Positions 14,213-23,700 of a stretch of DNA of 25,106 nucleotides are shown one piece after another. Within the stretch, counting starts at the first letter, position 1; each line of letters begins with the position of its first letter. The position numbers and the translations under genes were made by a program. This DNA comes from an uncultured bacterium (lineage in GTDB: Bacteria; Patescibacteriota; Patescibacteriia; 2-12-FULL-60-25): assembly GCA_937949995.1 (NCBI GenBank), contig CALFEO010000014.1, positions 1 to 25,106 of the forward strand, in the 5' to 3' direction. The notes below the pieces were generated by a model. That model was not told where the DNA came from. It saw nothing but the letters and a program-made list of their open reading frames with translations, and ran no database searches.

Positions 14213-14992
14213 ATGCCATTGTTAGATTTTTTAAGAATTCCGGAAACGCAACACGTTAAAGATCTGGACGATCCGGGAACGACGTTGCTTTACGCGAAAA
14301 TCATCCAAAATAAACCATTTTTAAAAAATATTTATCTTGATTTTTACAGCATCTTCAAAGAAGCCGTAAACTACCAAGAAAATGATAAAAGAGTATTTGT
14401 TGAATTGGGCAGTGGAGGTGGTTTTTTAAAGAAAGTTATTCCAACCGTTACCACGACCGATGTTATTGCTTTACCCGATATCGATCAATGTTTTTCCGCG
14501 CTCAACATGCCCTATGGCAATAATACCGTGGACGCATTTTTTATGATTGATGTTTTACATCATATACCCGATGCATCGCGATTTCTTAAAGAAGCAACAA
14601 GATGTCTGAAACCGGGTGGTAGAATTATAATGATTGAACCGTCTAATACTTTTTTCAGTCGAATTATATATAGATTCTTCCACCAAGAACCGTTCGATCC
14701 TAAAGCGGGCTGGAAACTCTCATCAGACGGCCCGCTTTCTTCGGCCAACATAGCTATTCCTTGGATTATTTTTATTAGAGATCGTAAATTATTTGAAACG
14801 AATTATCCGGAATTAAAGATAACCAATATTTACAATCACACTCCATTCAGATACCTTATCAGTGGCGGTGTTACAGTAAGGCAATTACTGCCTAATTTTT
14901 CATACAATTTTATTAAAATCATTGAATCCGTATTAACTCCACTGAATAATTACTTGGGAATGTTTATAACGATTGAGTTGGAAAATAATTAA
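14213..14992 (+). CDS. class I SAM-dependent methyltransferase
   Basis: This protein of about 259 residues has motif I VFVELGSGGGFLKK, FFMIDVLHHIPDASRFLKEA in the motif IV region, and LKPGGRIIMIEPSNT. The block HQEPFDPKAGW and the C-terminal RYLISGGVTVRQLLP recall a methyltransferase family common in polysaccharide clusters. The frame stays open to a TTG at 14120. The ATG at 14213 is chosen because a well-spaced promoter lies in the intervening bases. It is the first gene of the plus-strand AT-rich operon. The acceptor is unknown. Confidence 0.83.
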   Translation: MPLLDFLRIPETQHVKDLDDPGTTLLYAKIIQNKPFLKNIYLDFYSIFKEAVNYQENDKRVFVELGSGGGFLKKVIPTVTTTDVIALPDIDQCFSALNMPYGNNTVDAFFMIDVLHHIPDASRFLKEATRCLKPGGRIIMIEPSNTFFSRIIYRFFHQEPFDPKAGWKLSSDGPLSSANIAIPWIIFIRDRKLFETNYPELKITNIYNHTPFRYLISGGVTVRQLLPNFSYNFIKIIESVLTPLNNYLGMFITIELENN

Positions 14993-15041
14993 AACATATA
15001 AGAGCTATTTCTTGGTTGCCTAAGCCGGTTCATTGATCAAT

Positions 15042-15662
15042 ATGCCAGATACACCATGGTCAGAATTTTTCAAAGCTAAAATAACCAAAATATTTACGGA
15101 AAGTAATAATGTTTTGGATATCGGGGGTGGATTGAGAATAGCTAAAGATAAAAATAATCGCTATTCGGCAAAAAACGAATGGATTTTGGAATTACAAAAA
15201 AATGTCGATTATAAAGTTTTAGATCCGGTGCCGGATTATAATCCGGATATTGTTGGGGATATTCACGATCTGCCTTTTGCGGATAATTCATTGGACGCAA
15301 TTACTTGCATTGCGGTTTTGGAACATGTTAAAAATCCGTTTAAGGCCGTGGAAGAGATATATCGAGTTTTAAAACCCGGAGGTTTTTGTTATGTGTTTGT
15401 ACCTTTTCTATATTATTATCACCCGATGAAAGGTTATTATGATGATTATTGGAGATTCACCAGCGACGGCATAGATGAATTGTTTAAACATTTTTCGAGC
15501 ATGGAAAAATTCAATGTTCGTGGAGCTATAGAAACCTGGACACATCTTTCCCCTTTGGCAAAATATAAAACACCAAATTATCTGGCATCGCTACTTGATC
15601 GCGCTTTTAATAAAATAACCTCTAACCAAACAAGCGGTTTTAATGTATTTTTAGTAAAATGA
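15042..15662 (+). CDS. class I SAM-dependent methyltransferase
   Basis: This protein of about 206 residues has a degenerate motif I (NVLDIGGGLRIA). Clearer later blocks are DIVGDIHDLPFADNSLDAIT, CIAVLEHVKNPFKAVEE, YRVLKPGGFCYVFVPFL and DDYWRFTSDG. The DYWR(F/M)T block is shared with the protein at 18121-18819, so the two may act on similar substrates. The in-frame TTG at 15033 is less likely than the ATG at 15042. Its stop overlaps the next ATG by 4 bases (ATGA). Confidence 0.83.
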   Translation: MPDTPWSEFFKAKITKIFTESNNVLDIGGGLRIAKDKNNRYSAKNEWILELQKNVDYKVLDPVPDYNPDIVGDIHDLPFADNSLDAITCIAVLEHVKNPFKAVEEIYRVLKPGGFCYVFVPFLYYYHPMKGYYDDYWRFTSDGIDELFKHFSSMEKFNVRGAIETWTHLSPLAKYKTPNYLASLLDRAFNKITSNQTSGFNVFLVK

Positions 15663-16296
15663 TTATGAAATTAATAGAAAAATTGTTAAATAAATTTAAA
15701 AGAAAAACCGGTTTATATAAATATCGAGATTATGAAGAATATAAGCAGGCTCAAATAGACGGCAATCTAAGAAAGCTCGATTGCATTTGGGCGTCCATGG
15801 ATAATATCGTGATGTTATCAAATTACCTAAAAACTAATATTCCCGATTTAAAGTTTGGTATTTGCCATGGTACAAGACGAGGCGAAGAACAAAAACTATT
15901 TAGAGAATTGCTGGGAGTGGAAGTTATAGGAACAGAAATTTCACATACCGCGACGCAATTCCCCAATACTATTGAATGGGACTTTCATAACGTGAAAGAT
16001 GAATGGATTAATAATGTGGATTTTATTTATAGTAATTCATTCGATCATTCTTATGATCCGGAAAAGTGCCTTGATGATGGATGAGTTGTATAAAAAAACC
16101 TAACGGTTTATGTATTCTTGAATGGACAGAATGCCATGCCGTGGCAACAAAGACAGATCCTTTTGGAGGCAGTCGTGAAATGTATGAAAAGTTGATCAAT
16201 AAAAAATACGCTATCAAAGAAGTGCTGACCGGTGGAATCACAGGCAAAGACAAAGATCAGAGGGCACAATTTTTTGTTATTGCGCACAAACAGTAA
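15659..16296 (+). pseudogene. methyltransferase-like gene split by a frameshift
   Basis: Two frames together make one protein of about 211 residues. The first (15659-16084) has LKFGICHGTRRGEEQKLF, VIGTEIS and FIYSNSFDHSYDPEKCLDDG. The second (16081-16296) continues with MSCIKKPNGLCILEWTECH and VATKTDPFGGS. Relatives read through with a residue such as Trp at the junction. A single missing base between about 16075 and 16081 (GATGATGGATG where GATGATTGGATG is expected) explains the break. The second part could still be made, since its ATG overlaps the first stop (ATGA). This may be a true mutation, an assembly error or a natural split gene. The acceptor is unknown. Confidence 0.72.
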
Positions 16297-16314
16297 TAAT
16301 CATCTAATACTTTT

Positions 16315-17004
16315 ATGAATCATCTGCAACAATTAATGCTCCACGAACCTTATTTGGATAAAATGAAATTAGTGGATATTGGCGCGGGTAAAGGTGGTTT
16401 TATGATGCAAGCTTTGGATGCGGGTGTAGATATATATGGATTGGAGAAAAATGAGGACAACATTAAACTCGCACAACAGAAAATGGCGGAAAAGGGTTAT
16501 GAACAAAATCGTATAGTCCAAGGCCTGGTGGAATCTTTGCCGTGGCCGGATGCCGGTTTTGATTTTGCGAATGCTTCGGAGGTTTTGGAGCATGTGGAGG
16601 ATCCGGATAAAATGCTAAACGAAATTCATCGCGTATTAAAAACCGGTGGTCAAGCTTACGTAAGTATTCCTAATAGATTTGGTTTATTTGACCCGCACTT
16701 TCATTTGTATTTTATCAATTGGATGCCTAGAAAATGGGCGATGAAAATTTTGAGCATGCTTAAAAAGCATAAAGATTATAGTACCGATTCAGGCTATCAA
16801 AGCCTGACTCAAATGCATTATCATACCTATAAGAATGCTATCAAATTATTAACGAACCATGGTTTTGAAGTGACGGATTCGCGGCTTAAGAAAGTTTTAA
16901 AATCAATAAACAATACCTTGGTAAAAAAAATGATGACAATTGTTTATAAATTAATCGCACCATGGACTCTTTCGACCTTTCATTTTTGGTTAGTGAAGAA
17001 ATAA
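16315..17004 (+). CDS. class I SAM-dependent methyltransferase
   Basis: This 229-residue protein has motif I KLVDIGAGKGGFMMQAL, the acidic end YGLEKNEDNIKLA, the motif IV region FANASEVLEHVEDPDKML, and HRVLKTGGQAYVSIPN. The C-terminal third (FHLYFINWMPRKWAMKIL onward) is rich in aromatic and basic residues and may contact membrane or glycan. It follows the split gene by 18 bases and is followed by the GT4 start after a single base, so it is operonic. Confidence 0.87.
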   Translation: MNHLQQLMLHEPYLDKMKLVDIGAGKGGFMMQALDAGVDIYGLEKNEDNIKLAQQKMAEKGYEQNRIVQGLVESLPWPDAGFDFANASEVLEHVEDPDKMLNEIHRVLKTGGQAYVSIPNRFGLFDPHFHLYFINWMPRKWAMKILSMLKKHKDYSTDSGYQSLTQMHYHTYKNAIKLLTNHGFEVTDSRLKKVLKSINNTLVKKMMTIVYKLIAPWTLSTFHFWLVKK

Positions 17005-17005
17005 A

Positions 17006-18124
17006 ATGAATATTACCTACATCCACAATTGCAGAATGCCGACCGAAAAAGCGCATGGCTATCAAATAGCTAAAATGTGCGAGGCTTTTGCGGATAACAA
17101 TGTTAACGCTGAACTCATCGTACCCGCGAGACACAATCATATTAAAGATGATATTTTTTCTTATTACCACACGAAAAACAATTTTACTATTCGTTATATA
17201 AAATTTGTTGATTTTCTGTCTTGGAGTTGGCTGAATCAGAAAATCAGTTTTACCTTAAACATTTTGGAATTTTTATGGCTCTCTCTTTTTTTAAAAATTG
17301 ATAAACAAAATATCATTTACACACGTAGCGCCGAGATCGCTTGGCTGTTTGGAGCACGTGGTTATAAAGCTTTTTTCGAGTGTCATCAGTTGCCGGAAAA
17401 GAAATCAAAATTGTTTGGTTATTTTTTTAAAAAAATTCACGGCATCGTAACCATAACCAATGGCTTAAAACATGATCTTGTTGCGGATTATGCCCTTTCC
17501 GCCGATAAGATATTGACTGCGCCTGATGGAGTTGATTTGGAAACATTTGATATAAAAATAACACGCCAAGAGGCGCGTGAACAATTAAATTTACCTAGTG
17601 ACAAAAAAATTGTTCTGTACACCGGGCACTTGTTTACTTGGAAAGGAGTTGATACCTTAGCCGAAGCTTCAAGGAAGTTGCCGGAAGAGATACAGGTTTA
17701 TGCTTTAGGTGGTGATGAAAAAGAAATCGATGTATTTAACAAGCGCAATCTCGGACATCAAGTAATGAATATACCATCCGTGCCAAGGGAAATGGTTGCG
17801 ATTTGGCTGAAGGTGGCAGATTTATTAGTATTGCCAAACAGTGCCAAGGAGAAAATATCAGAAAAATATACTTCCCCCCTTAAACTTTTTGAATATATGG
17901 CCAGTGGGACGCCGATTATTGCAAGTGATTTGCCGAGTATAAGAGAGGTATTGGATGATTCTAATTTATTTTTTACTGCCGACGATCATCAAAATTTAAC
18001 TCAAAAAATAAAAGAAGCGCTCAACACCGAGCAAGCATTCTTTGAAATTATAAAAATTAATTATCAAAAATCTTTAACTTATTCTTGGCGCAACCGAGCT
18101 TCAAACATTATAAAATTTTTCTAA
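17006..18124 (+). CDS. GT4 family glycosyltransferase
   Basis: This 372-residue GT-B fold enzyme starts ITYIHNCRMPTEKAHGYQ with the N-terminal glycine/acceptor loop. The C-terminal donor domain has IVLYTGHLFTWKGVDTLAEA and the EX7E-like block SPLKLFEYMASGTPIIASDL, followed by PSIREVL. It is predicted cytoplasmic or membrane-associated, adding one sugar to the lipid-linked chain; donor and acceptor are unknown. It ends the plus-strand operon. Its TAA overlaps the TAG of the convergent gene on the other strand within the 4 bases CTAA (18121-18124), leaving no room for a terminator between them. Confidence 0.9.
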   Translation: MNITYIHNCRMPTEKAHGYQIAKMCEAFADNNVNAELIVPARHNHIKDDIFSYYHTKNNFTIRYIKFVDFLSWSWLNQKISFTLNILEFLWLSLFLKIDKQNIIYTRSAEIAWLFGARGYKAFFECHQLPEKKSKLFGYFFKKIHGIVTITNGLKHDLVADYALSADKILTAPDGVDLETFDIKITRQEAREQLNLPSDKKIVLYTGHLFTWKGVDTLAEASRKLPEEIQVYALGGDEKEIDVFNKRNLGHQVMNIPSVPREMVAIWLKVADLLVLPNSAKEKISEKYTSPLKLFEYMASGTPIIASDLPSIREVLDDSNLFFTADDHQNLTQKIKEALNTEQAFFEIIKINYQKSLTYSWRNRASNIIKFF

Positions 18125-18819
18125 CGTTGATTCCTTTTTAAAAAAGATGATAATTGCAACTTGATTGAATACCAAAAATTAGGCATCGCGTTAGATCCTG
18201 CGTAATTTTTATAACCATCGTAAGATTTCTTTTCTGTTAAAATTTGTACTTTTTCTTGGATTAAAGGAGTCCATTTTTCTTTATCTTTAACAGCAATGGC
18301 AAAAATATAAACCGATGCATTACGCTGACCATTAAAACTTAAATATTGTAAGTGCATGTTATTTTTTTCAAACATCTTCTTAACCGCCAAAGGCGTCATT
18401 CTCCAATAATCACCGTAATCCGTATGCATTTGTTGCAAGAAAGGAATAACCAAAATTACAACATCTTTACTCATTAAGCAAAGGTTTTTAAAGGCTTGTT
18501 CAATCTCAAAAACATGTTCCAAAACAGTGTGATTAAAAACCACATCAAACTTTCCTACCAGATCATTAGGCAATTCTTTTTCCAAATCTAAAAAAATCTC
18601 CCCTTCTGTACCCTGAAAACCCATGGCCTCGGTTTTATAATTGGTAATCGTATAACTTTTTTTATTTTTAAAATAATTTTTATATTCATCCCCTTCCTTA
18701 TCTTTATCTTGCCAACCGCTAACATTAACAATGTCCCCTTCAAATAAACGAGCAAATTTTTTTAATTCATTATTTGACCAGATTCTTGGTAATCTGAATT
18801 TACGGTCTATCAGGTACAT
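18121..18819 (-). CDS. methyltransferase-like protein with a degenerate SAM motif
   Basis: This protein of about 232 residues resembles class I methyltransferases downstream of motif I: FDVVFNHTVLEHVFEIEQAF, VVILVIPFLQQM and GDYWRMTPLAVKKMF. At the usual glycine-rich loop it reads DIVNVSGWQDKD, without the GxGxG pattern, so SAM binding is uncertain. The gene is AT-rich. Frames open to 18864, but the ATG at 18819 is favoured; it overlaps the Wzx end by 20 bases. It is the last gene of the minus-strand operon. An inactive or altered-function paralogue of the protein at 15042-15662 is possible. Confidence 0.68.
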   Translation of the reverse strand: MYLIDRKFRLPRIWSNNELKKFARLFEGDIVNVSGWQDKDKEGDEYKNYFKNKKSYTITNYKTEAMGFQGTEGEIFLDLEKELPNDLVGKFDVVFNHTVLEHVFEIEQAFKNLCLMSKDVVILVIPFLQQMHTDYGDYWRMTPLAVKKMFEKNNMHLQYLSFNGQRNASVYIFAIAVKDKEKWTPLIQEKVQILTEKKSYDGYKNYAGSNAMPNFWYSIKLQLSSFLKRNQR

Positions 18820-20074
18820 ATTTTTTTGAATTATTAATAAAGAATATAATAAACGCTGTTTCAAAGAATCTTACAAACACTTTTGCTAAAACGGCACCCA
18901 ATAAGCCAAAATACACCACACCCACAAAAACAGATAGTATTTGAACAATTGCTACTATACTGTTCCACCAATATAATTTTTTTGTTTTCATTTGCGCTTG
19001 CAATGCGGTGATTGGTAATATATTAATAATTGCGATTAAAGAAATTGCCAAAATTTGAGTATACAGCACCGATTCCTGATATGCGGGGAATAAAATAGAG
19101 TATAGATAAGGTGCGGCGAAAATATATATAAGCGATGCAGATAATACGAGCAAACCAAATTTGAACATTTTTTTATAAATCGCAACAGCCGGAATATCTT
19201 GTTTTTGCTCTGCAAACTTGGGAAATGCCAATGGGCCAATCATTTTAAAAAGACCCTTAAGCTGTTCGGTTGGTGCCAAGGCTATGTTATAAATAGCCAT
19301 ATTAACTGCTCCTAAAAAATGAAAAACCAGTATTTGATCAATTAAAGCTGCACCCATGTTTAAAATATTTAAAGCACTTAGATGCTTGCCGTATTTAACA
19401 ACTTCGGGATCTTGTTCTTTATTCAAGTTGACTTTTTTCTTAGTAAAATGCAACCACAACCTTTGTAACCAAGAATTAACAAACAAGTATGGGATTATTA
19501 AAATCCAAACCTGTTGAGTTAATAAAATAACCGGCAATACAAGGATAAAATTAGTTATTTGAGTGTAAATTTCAAATTTAACCAATAGATCGAATCTTTT
19601 TTTACCCTGAAGTATAGCGCTGTAAAGATTGTAAACGTTAAAAAATGGAACGAAGATGCTAACGATTCCAAATGACCACGATAAAATCATGTTGCCATTC
19701 CACCAATAATATACAGCTAAAAGCGCAGAGAGTAAGCCACCCAAAAGACCCCATTTGATTTCTGTTTTAATTGCCAAGTCCAAAGAACCATCCTTACCCT
19801 GTGCCGAAGATCTGGCCATAGCCGTTCCCATTCCGGATAAAGTAAAAAGCGACAGCAAACTTATTGCAGAAATTACATATTTATAATTTCCATATACCTC
19901 TTTTGGCAACAAATTGGCAAAAGCCACCGAAAGCAAAAAAGCGCATGTCATGGACACAACCCTCCCAAGAGACATCCACCCCCCGCCCTTAGCCAAATAC
20001 ACCATATCGGTTCTGGTATATTTTTCCGACCAGCGCAAAAGATTGTAAGTTTTTGCTTTTAAGGCTTCTAACAT
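18800..20074 (-). CDS. polysaccharide flippase, Wzx/MOP family
   Basis: This 424-residue protein has about twelve hydrophobic spans. Its start YLAKGGGWMSLGRVVSMTCAF and the following LLPKEVYGNYKYVISAISLL match the N-terminal helices of oligosaccharide flippases of the MOP superfamily, which move undecaprenyl-linked glycans across the inner membrane. The central loop (KKKVNLNKEQDPEVVKYG) is the usual cytoplasmic break between the two halves. It starts 4 bases after the preceding methyltransferase stop, so it is operonic. It indicates a Wzx-dependent export route. No Wzy polymerase is clear in the window. Confidence 0.9.
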   Translation of the reverse strand: MLEALKAKTYNLLRWSEKYTRTDMVYLAKGGGWMSLGRVVSMTCAFLLSVAFANLLPKEVYGNYKYVISAISLLSLFTLSGMGTAMARSSAQGKDGSLDLAIKTEIKWGLLGGLLSALLAVYYWWNGNMILSWSFGIVSIFVPFFNVYNLYSAILQGKKRFDLLVKFEIYTQITNFILVLPVILLTQQVWILIIPYLFVNSWLQRLWLHFTKKKVNLNKEQDPEVVKYGKHLSALNILNMGAALIDQILVFHFLGAVNMAIYNIALAPTEQLKGLFKMIGPLAFPKFAEQKQDIPAVAIYKKMFKFGLLVLSASLIYIFAAPYLYSILFPAYQESVLYTQILAISLIAIINILPITALQAQMKTKKLYWWNSIVAIVQILSVFVGVVYFGLLGAVLAKVFVRFFETAFIIFFINNSKKYVPDRP

Positions 20075-20078
20075 AACA

Positions 20079-20747
20079 TCAGCTTTCTTTTTCCGCCAAG
20101 ATCACAAACGACAAAGCGAATAAATTCGGCAAGATTTTGCCCAATAACATTAACAATTGTTTGATACCCGGTATATTACCGCCTTGCGTATTATATTTTA
20201 GCTCAACTATTTCTAGACTATTATCCTCCAGTATCTTTTTCAAAACAACATAATTAAACCAATACACATGACCTTTTTTGGGCTTATTGTTTTCCGGCAC
20301 TTGTCCAAACAAACATTGCAAGCGAGCCGGCAAAGACGAAAAATTCGGTATGCTGATTATAATATATTTTAGAGATACGCGCCTTGCTTCATTCAATAAC
20401 TTTTCAGGCTCCAAAACATGTTCCAAGACGTCTAATAATGAAACTGCTTCAAAAGAGTTTTGCGTAAAAGGCAGTGCATCAGAAGCTACATCCAACTTGA
20501 CTAAATTCACATTATCACCAAGTCTACCTCTGCATTTATTCAAAGCCACCTCGGATTGATCTGCGCCAGTACATATTACACCTTTTTGTTTTGCAATTTC
20601 CAAAAAAAGACCATCACCACAGCCCAAATCCAATAATGTCTGGTTTGGATTAATGAAATCCAAGGCCGCTTTATGCCGAAAACAAAAACTCTGATCCACA
20701 TTAGACCAACGTCTATCTTCAAAATCATTTGATAAACCTTTCTGCAT
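20079..20747 (-). CDS. class I SAM-dependent methyltransferase (MetW-like)
   Basis: This 222-residue protein has motif I LLDLGCGDGLFLEIAKQKG, GADQSEVALNKC, then LPFTQNSFEAVSLLDVLEHV, and IIISIPNFSSLPARLQCLFG. The DVLEHV and IPN blocks resemble MetW-type and polysaccharide-locus methyltransferases. It sits 7 bases after the giant glycosyltransferase stop and 4 bases before wzx, in one transcript. Its target is probably a sugar or lipid-linked intermediate (inference). Confidence 0.87.
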   Translation of the reverse strand: MQKGLSNDFEDRRWSNVDQSFCFRHKAALDFINPNQTLLDLGCGDGLFLEIAKQKGVICTGADQSEVALNKCRGRLGDNVNLVKLDVASDALPFTQNSFEAVSLLDVLEHVLEPEKLLNEARRVSLKYIIISIPNFSSLPARLQCLFGQVPENNKPKKGHVYWFNYVVLKKILEDNSLEIVELKYNTQGGNIPGIKQLLMLLGKILPNLFALSFVILAEKES

Positions 20748-20754
20748 AGTAAAA

Positions 20755-23700
20755 CTATTTAATATGATCTAAAATCAAGGATATTAACCTCGCTAGACCA
20801 TGTTCCTTGATCACTCCCTCCCTTGCTAATACATCCACACTGTGTGCTTCGAGCAAGTTATGAAGCTTTTGCATGGCGACTTCCTTATCATTAAACGAGG
20901 TGACACCTGTTATTTTTTGGTATCCCCCGCCTCTGGCAATGACCGGCGCTCCGCATGATAAAGCCTCTAAAACCACTTTATCAATACTTCCCGTTTCGCT
21001 TGTGCTCAGAAAGAGTTTAGCGCGTTGGTAAACAGCAGGCAATTGCGTATATTCAACTGCAGGTAAAATACGAAATCTATCCGCCAAGTCCAACTGCTCG
21101 GCTTTTTGTTTTAGTGCTTTTATATAATCTTCGTGTCCCAATGAGGGTCCGATTATTTCATAAATCCATTGATCAGCAGGGTATTTTTCTTTATATTTTG
21201 CCAAGAATTCCAAAGAATCTTCATATTTCTTTGCGGGCGTAATTCGAGATACAGTGATAATAATGTTTTCTTTTTTTATTTCCGGATTGGGCTTGAACAA
21301 TTCCGTATCTATCCCCTGCCCCACAAATCTGGCTTTTGGCGTTTGCAAACGTAAGCCTGTTTCCGAGCTGGCAAAGATAAGTTTAACCAAAGGTTCCGCC
21401 AACTTCAAAGCTAACGGAATAGCTCCATGTGCATACCAAAGATAAATGGGTTTTCGTAATACAAACCAAATCGGCCAGCCGGCGAGTACGACTTCCGGAG
21501 ACATGTGAACAAATACTTTATCGTATTGTTTGCGATATTTAATCGCCGTTGACCATAGTTTTATCACTCTGGAAAACCAAGGTTTTCCCACTGCTATTCC
21601 AATTGAGCCTTGTGGAACATCACCCTCGCCCACAAAACGACTGATTATGACAAGTTTTTCCGTTTGCCTGGCAAATTCATCCGCCCAACGCACCGAAAAA
21701 CCAAATACCGGATCCGCATGATCGAGACTGGGTGTGTACAGCATCAACTTTATTTTCTCCGTTTCAACACTCTCACTCTGTTCCTCAAACCTCCCCATCT
21801 CCTCCTCCAACTTCGTTTTAGCGGATAGCCGGTGGCTGATGGCGGAGAGCAGAAAATCCTTCATGCTCGCTTCGCTCACAATTACGGAACTTGGAACTTG
21901 GAACTTGGAACTTGGATCTGGGTACTGGGTACTAGGTACTGGGTACTGGGTACTAGGCACTGGGTACTGGGTACTAGGTAAAAGCATTTTCTCCATCGCA
22001 TTCGCCAGCGCAATCACGTCGCCGACCGGCACAATGATGCCGTTCTCTCCGTTTTTTACGACTTCATGCGCACAACCAACATCTGTCATTATAACAGGCG
22101 TACCGCAGGCAAGCGACTCAACGGCAGTCATGCCAAAGCCTTCGCGATCCGAAGTGATAAGTGTGGCGATAGCACCGGTATAGAGCTCGGCGAGATCGTT
22201 TGTCCAGGGGATTATTTCAACTCTGCTTTGCAAATCAAAATCAGCGATCCATTGTTTTATTTGATCTTCGAGCGGCCCCGCGCCAACGATTTTGAGTTTA
22301 ACATCAGGGTTTTGCTTGGCAAAGATGCTAAAGGCGTGGATGGCGAGGTCGATGCGCTTGATGGGGACGAAACGGCAGATAACTAAAAAGAATCTGGAAT
22401 CTGGAATCTGAGAATCTAAGCTTTCGTCACTATCCACTGCGCACTGCTCCCTGTTCCCTGTCCACCGTTCCCCGTCCCCTGCTGTGTCCCTCGTAGCTTT
22501 AGCGAAGTGGGATCCCTGCCCACTGTCCACTGCCCCGATCCCCTCTCTTAATTTAAGAGAGGGGTGCTCCGAGCTTGTCGAGGAGCGGGGTGAGTTAATA
22601 CCAAGCGTGAGCGGGAAGCGAACGATCTTATCCCTCGGTACGCCAAGCTTCGTGAGGGCGTCTTCGGTTCTTTGACTGACGACGCGGATTGCCTCCGCGC
22701 GGGTGACGATGAAGCGGGCAAAGAGATAGCGGAATTGGTTGAGCCAGGATTCTTGGCGGTAATAGTTGCCGTGGAAGTGGTAGCCATGGTCTTGAATGGC
22801 GAGGGCTGATTTGCACAATTTGGACGCTAGGCAGGCAACCAAGCCTGTTTCCGTGGGATCTTGCGATGTGATGACTGCAAATTTTTGTTTGCGCAATTTC
22901 CAAACAATTCTTAGCGCATCGGTAACATAAAAAAACTTATTCCACGAATTGGTGGAGATGACACGGATGTTTGACGCGATTCGCTCATCAAACTTCTGCT
23001 TGGCAAAGACGATGATTGTGGCATCAAAATCTTTTAACTGCTCTATAATTCTATCTCGGACATTACCCGGCTCGAATAACTTTTTTTCAAGACCGATAGA
23101 TAGAACTCTGCTCACATCGAACTTCGAATTTCGAACCTCGAACCTCGATTTTTCCGACGTTACATCACAAATATTATGGTTTGAATAATCATGTAAATTT
23201 GAGCGTGAATCGGCTTGTAAATCAAGGTTCAGACGATATGAATTGCTCGAATAATCATGCGAATCATTAAAATCAGGTGAATCCCCCTTCGCCAAAGGCT
23301 TCGGAGGGACACGGTCAAGGTTCAGACGATATGAATTGTTCAAATAATCATGCGAATCGTGTAAATCGCGCGAATCAAGGTTCAGACATTGAGCGGACTT
23401 GAGCGTTGCGAGCGTCTCCCCCACCATCCTCCCAAACCCCAAACTCTCCGGCAGGCCAATATTCGTATTTCGTATTTCGTATTTCGTATTTCGCACTAAA
23501 TCAACCCAGGTATCTTTGTTTCGATATTCCGCCACAGTCACCAAGCCGGGGAAAAGCTCCGCGATCTCCGGATTTCCGCCTTTGTTGCTGACAATGCAAG
23601 AAAGCCCCATGCTCGCAGCCTCGACGACAACGTGAGGGAAACCTTCGTAGCCGGTGGGTAATACAAATACATCTGAAGCTCGATAAAACTCGGTTAAATC

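Noticed and set aside
16092..16098. Run of seven A as a programmed frameshift site in the split methyltransferase gene
   Set aside because: The first frame already stops at 16082-16084, before the run, so slippage there cannot join the halves.
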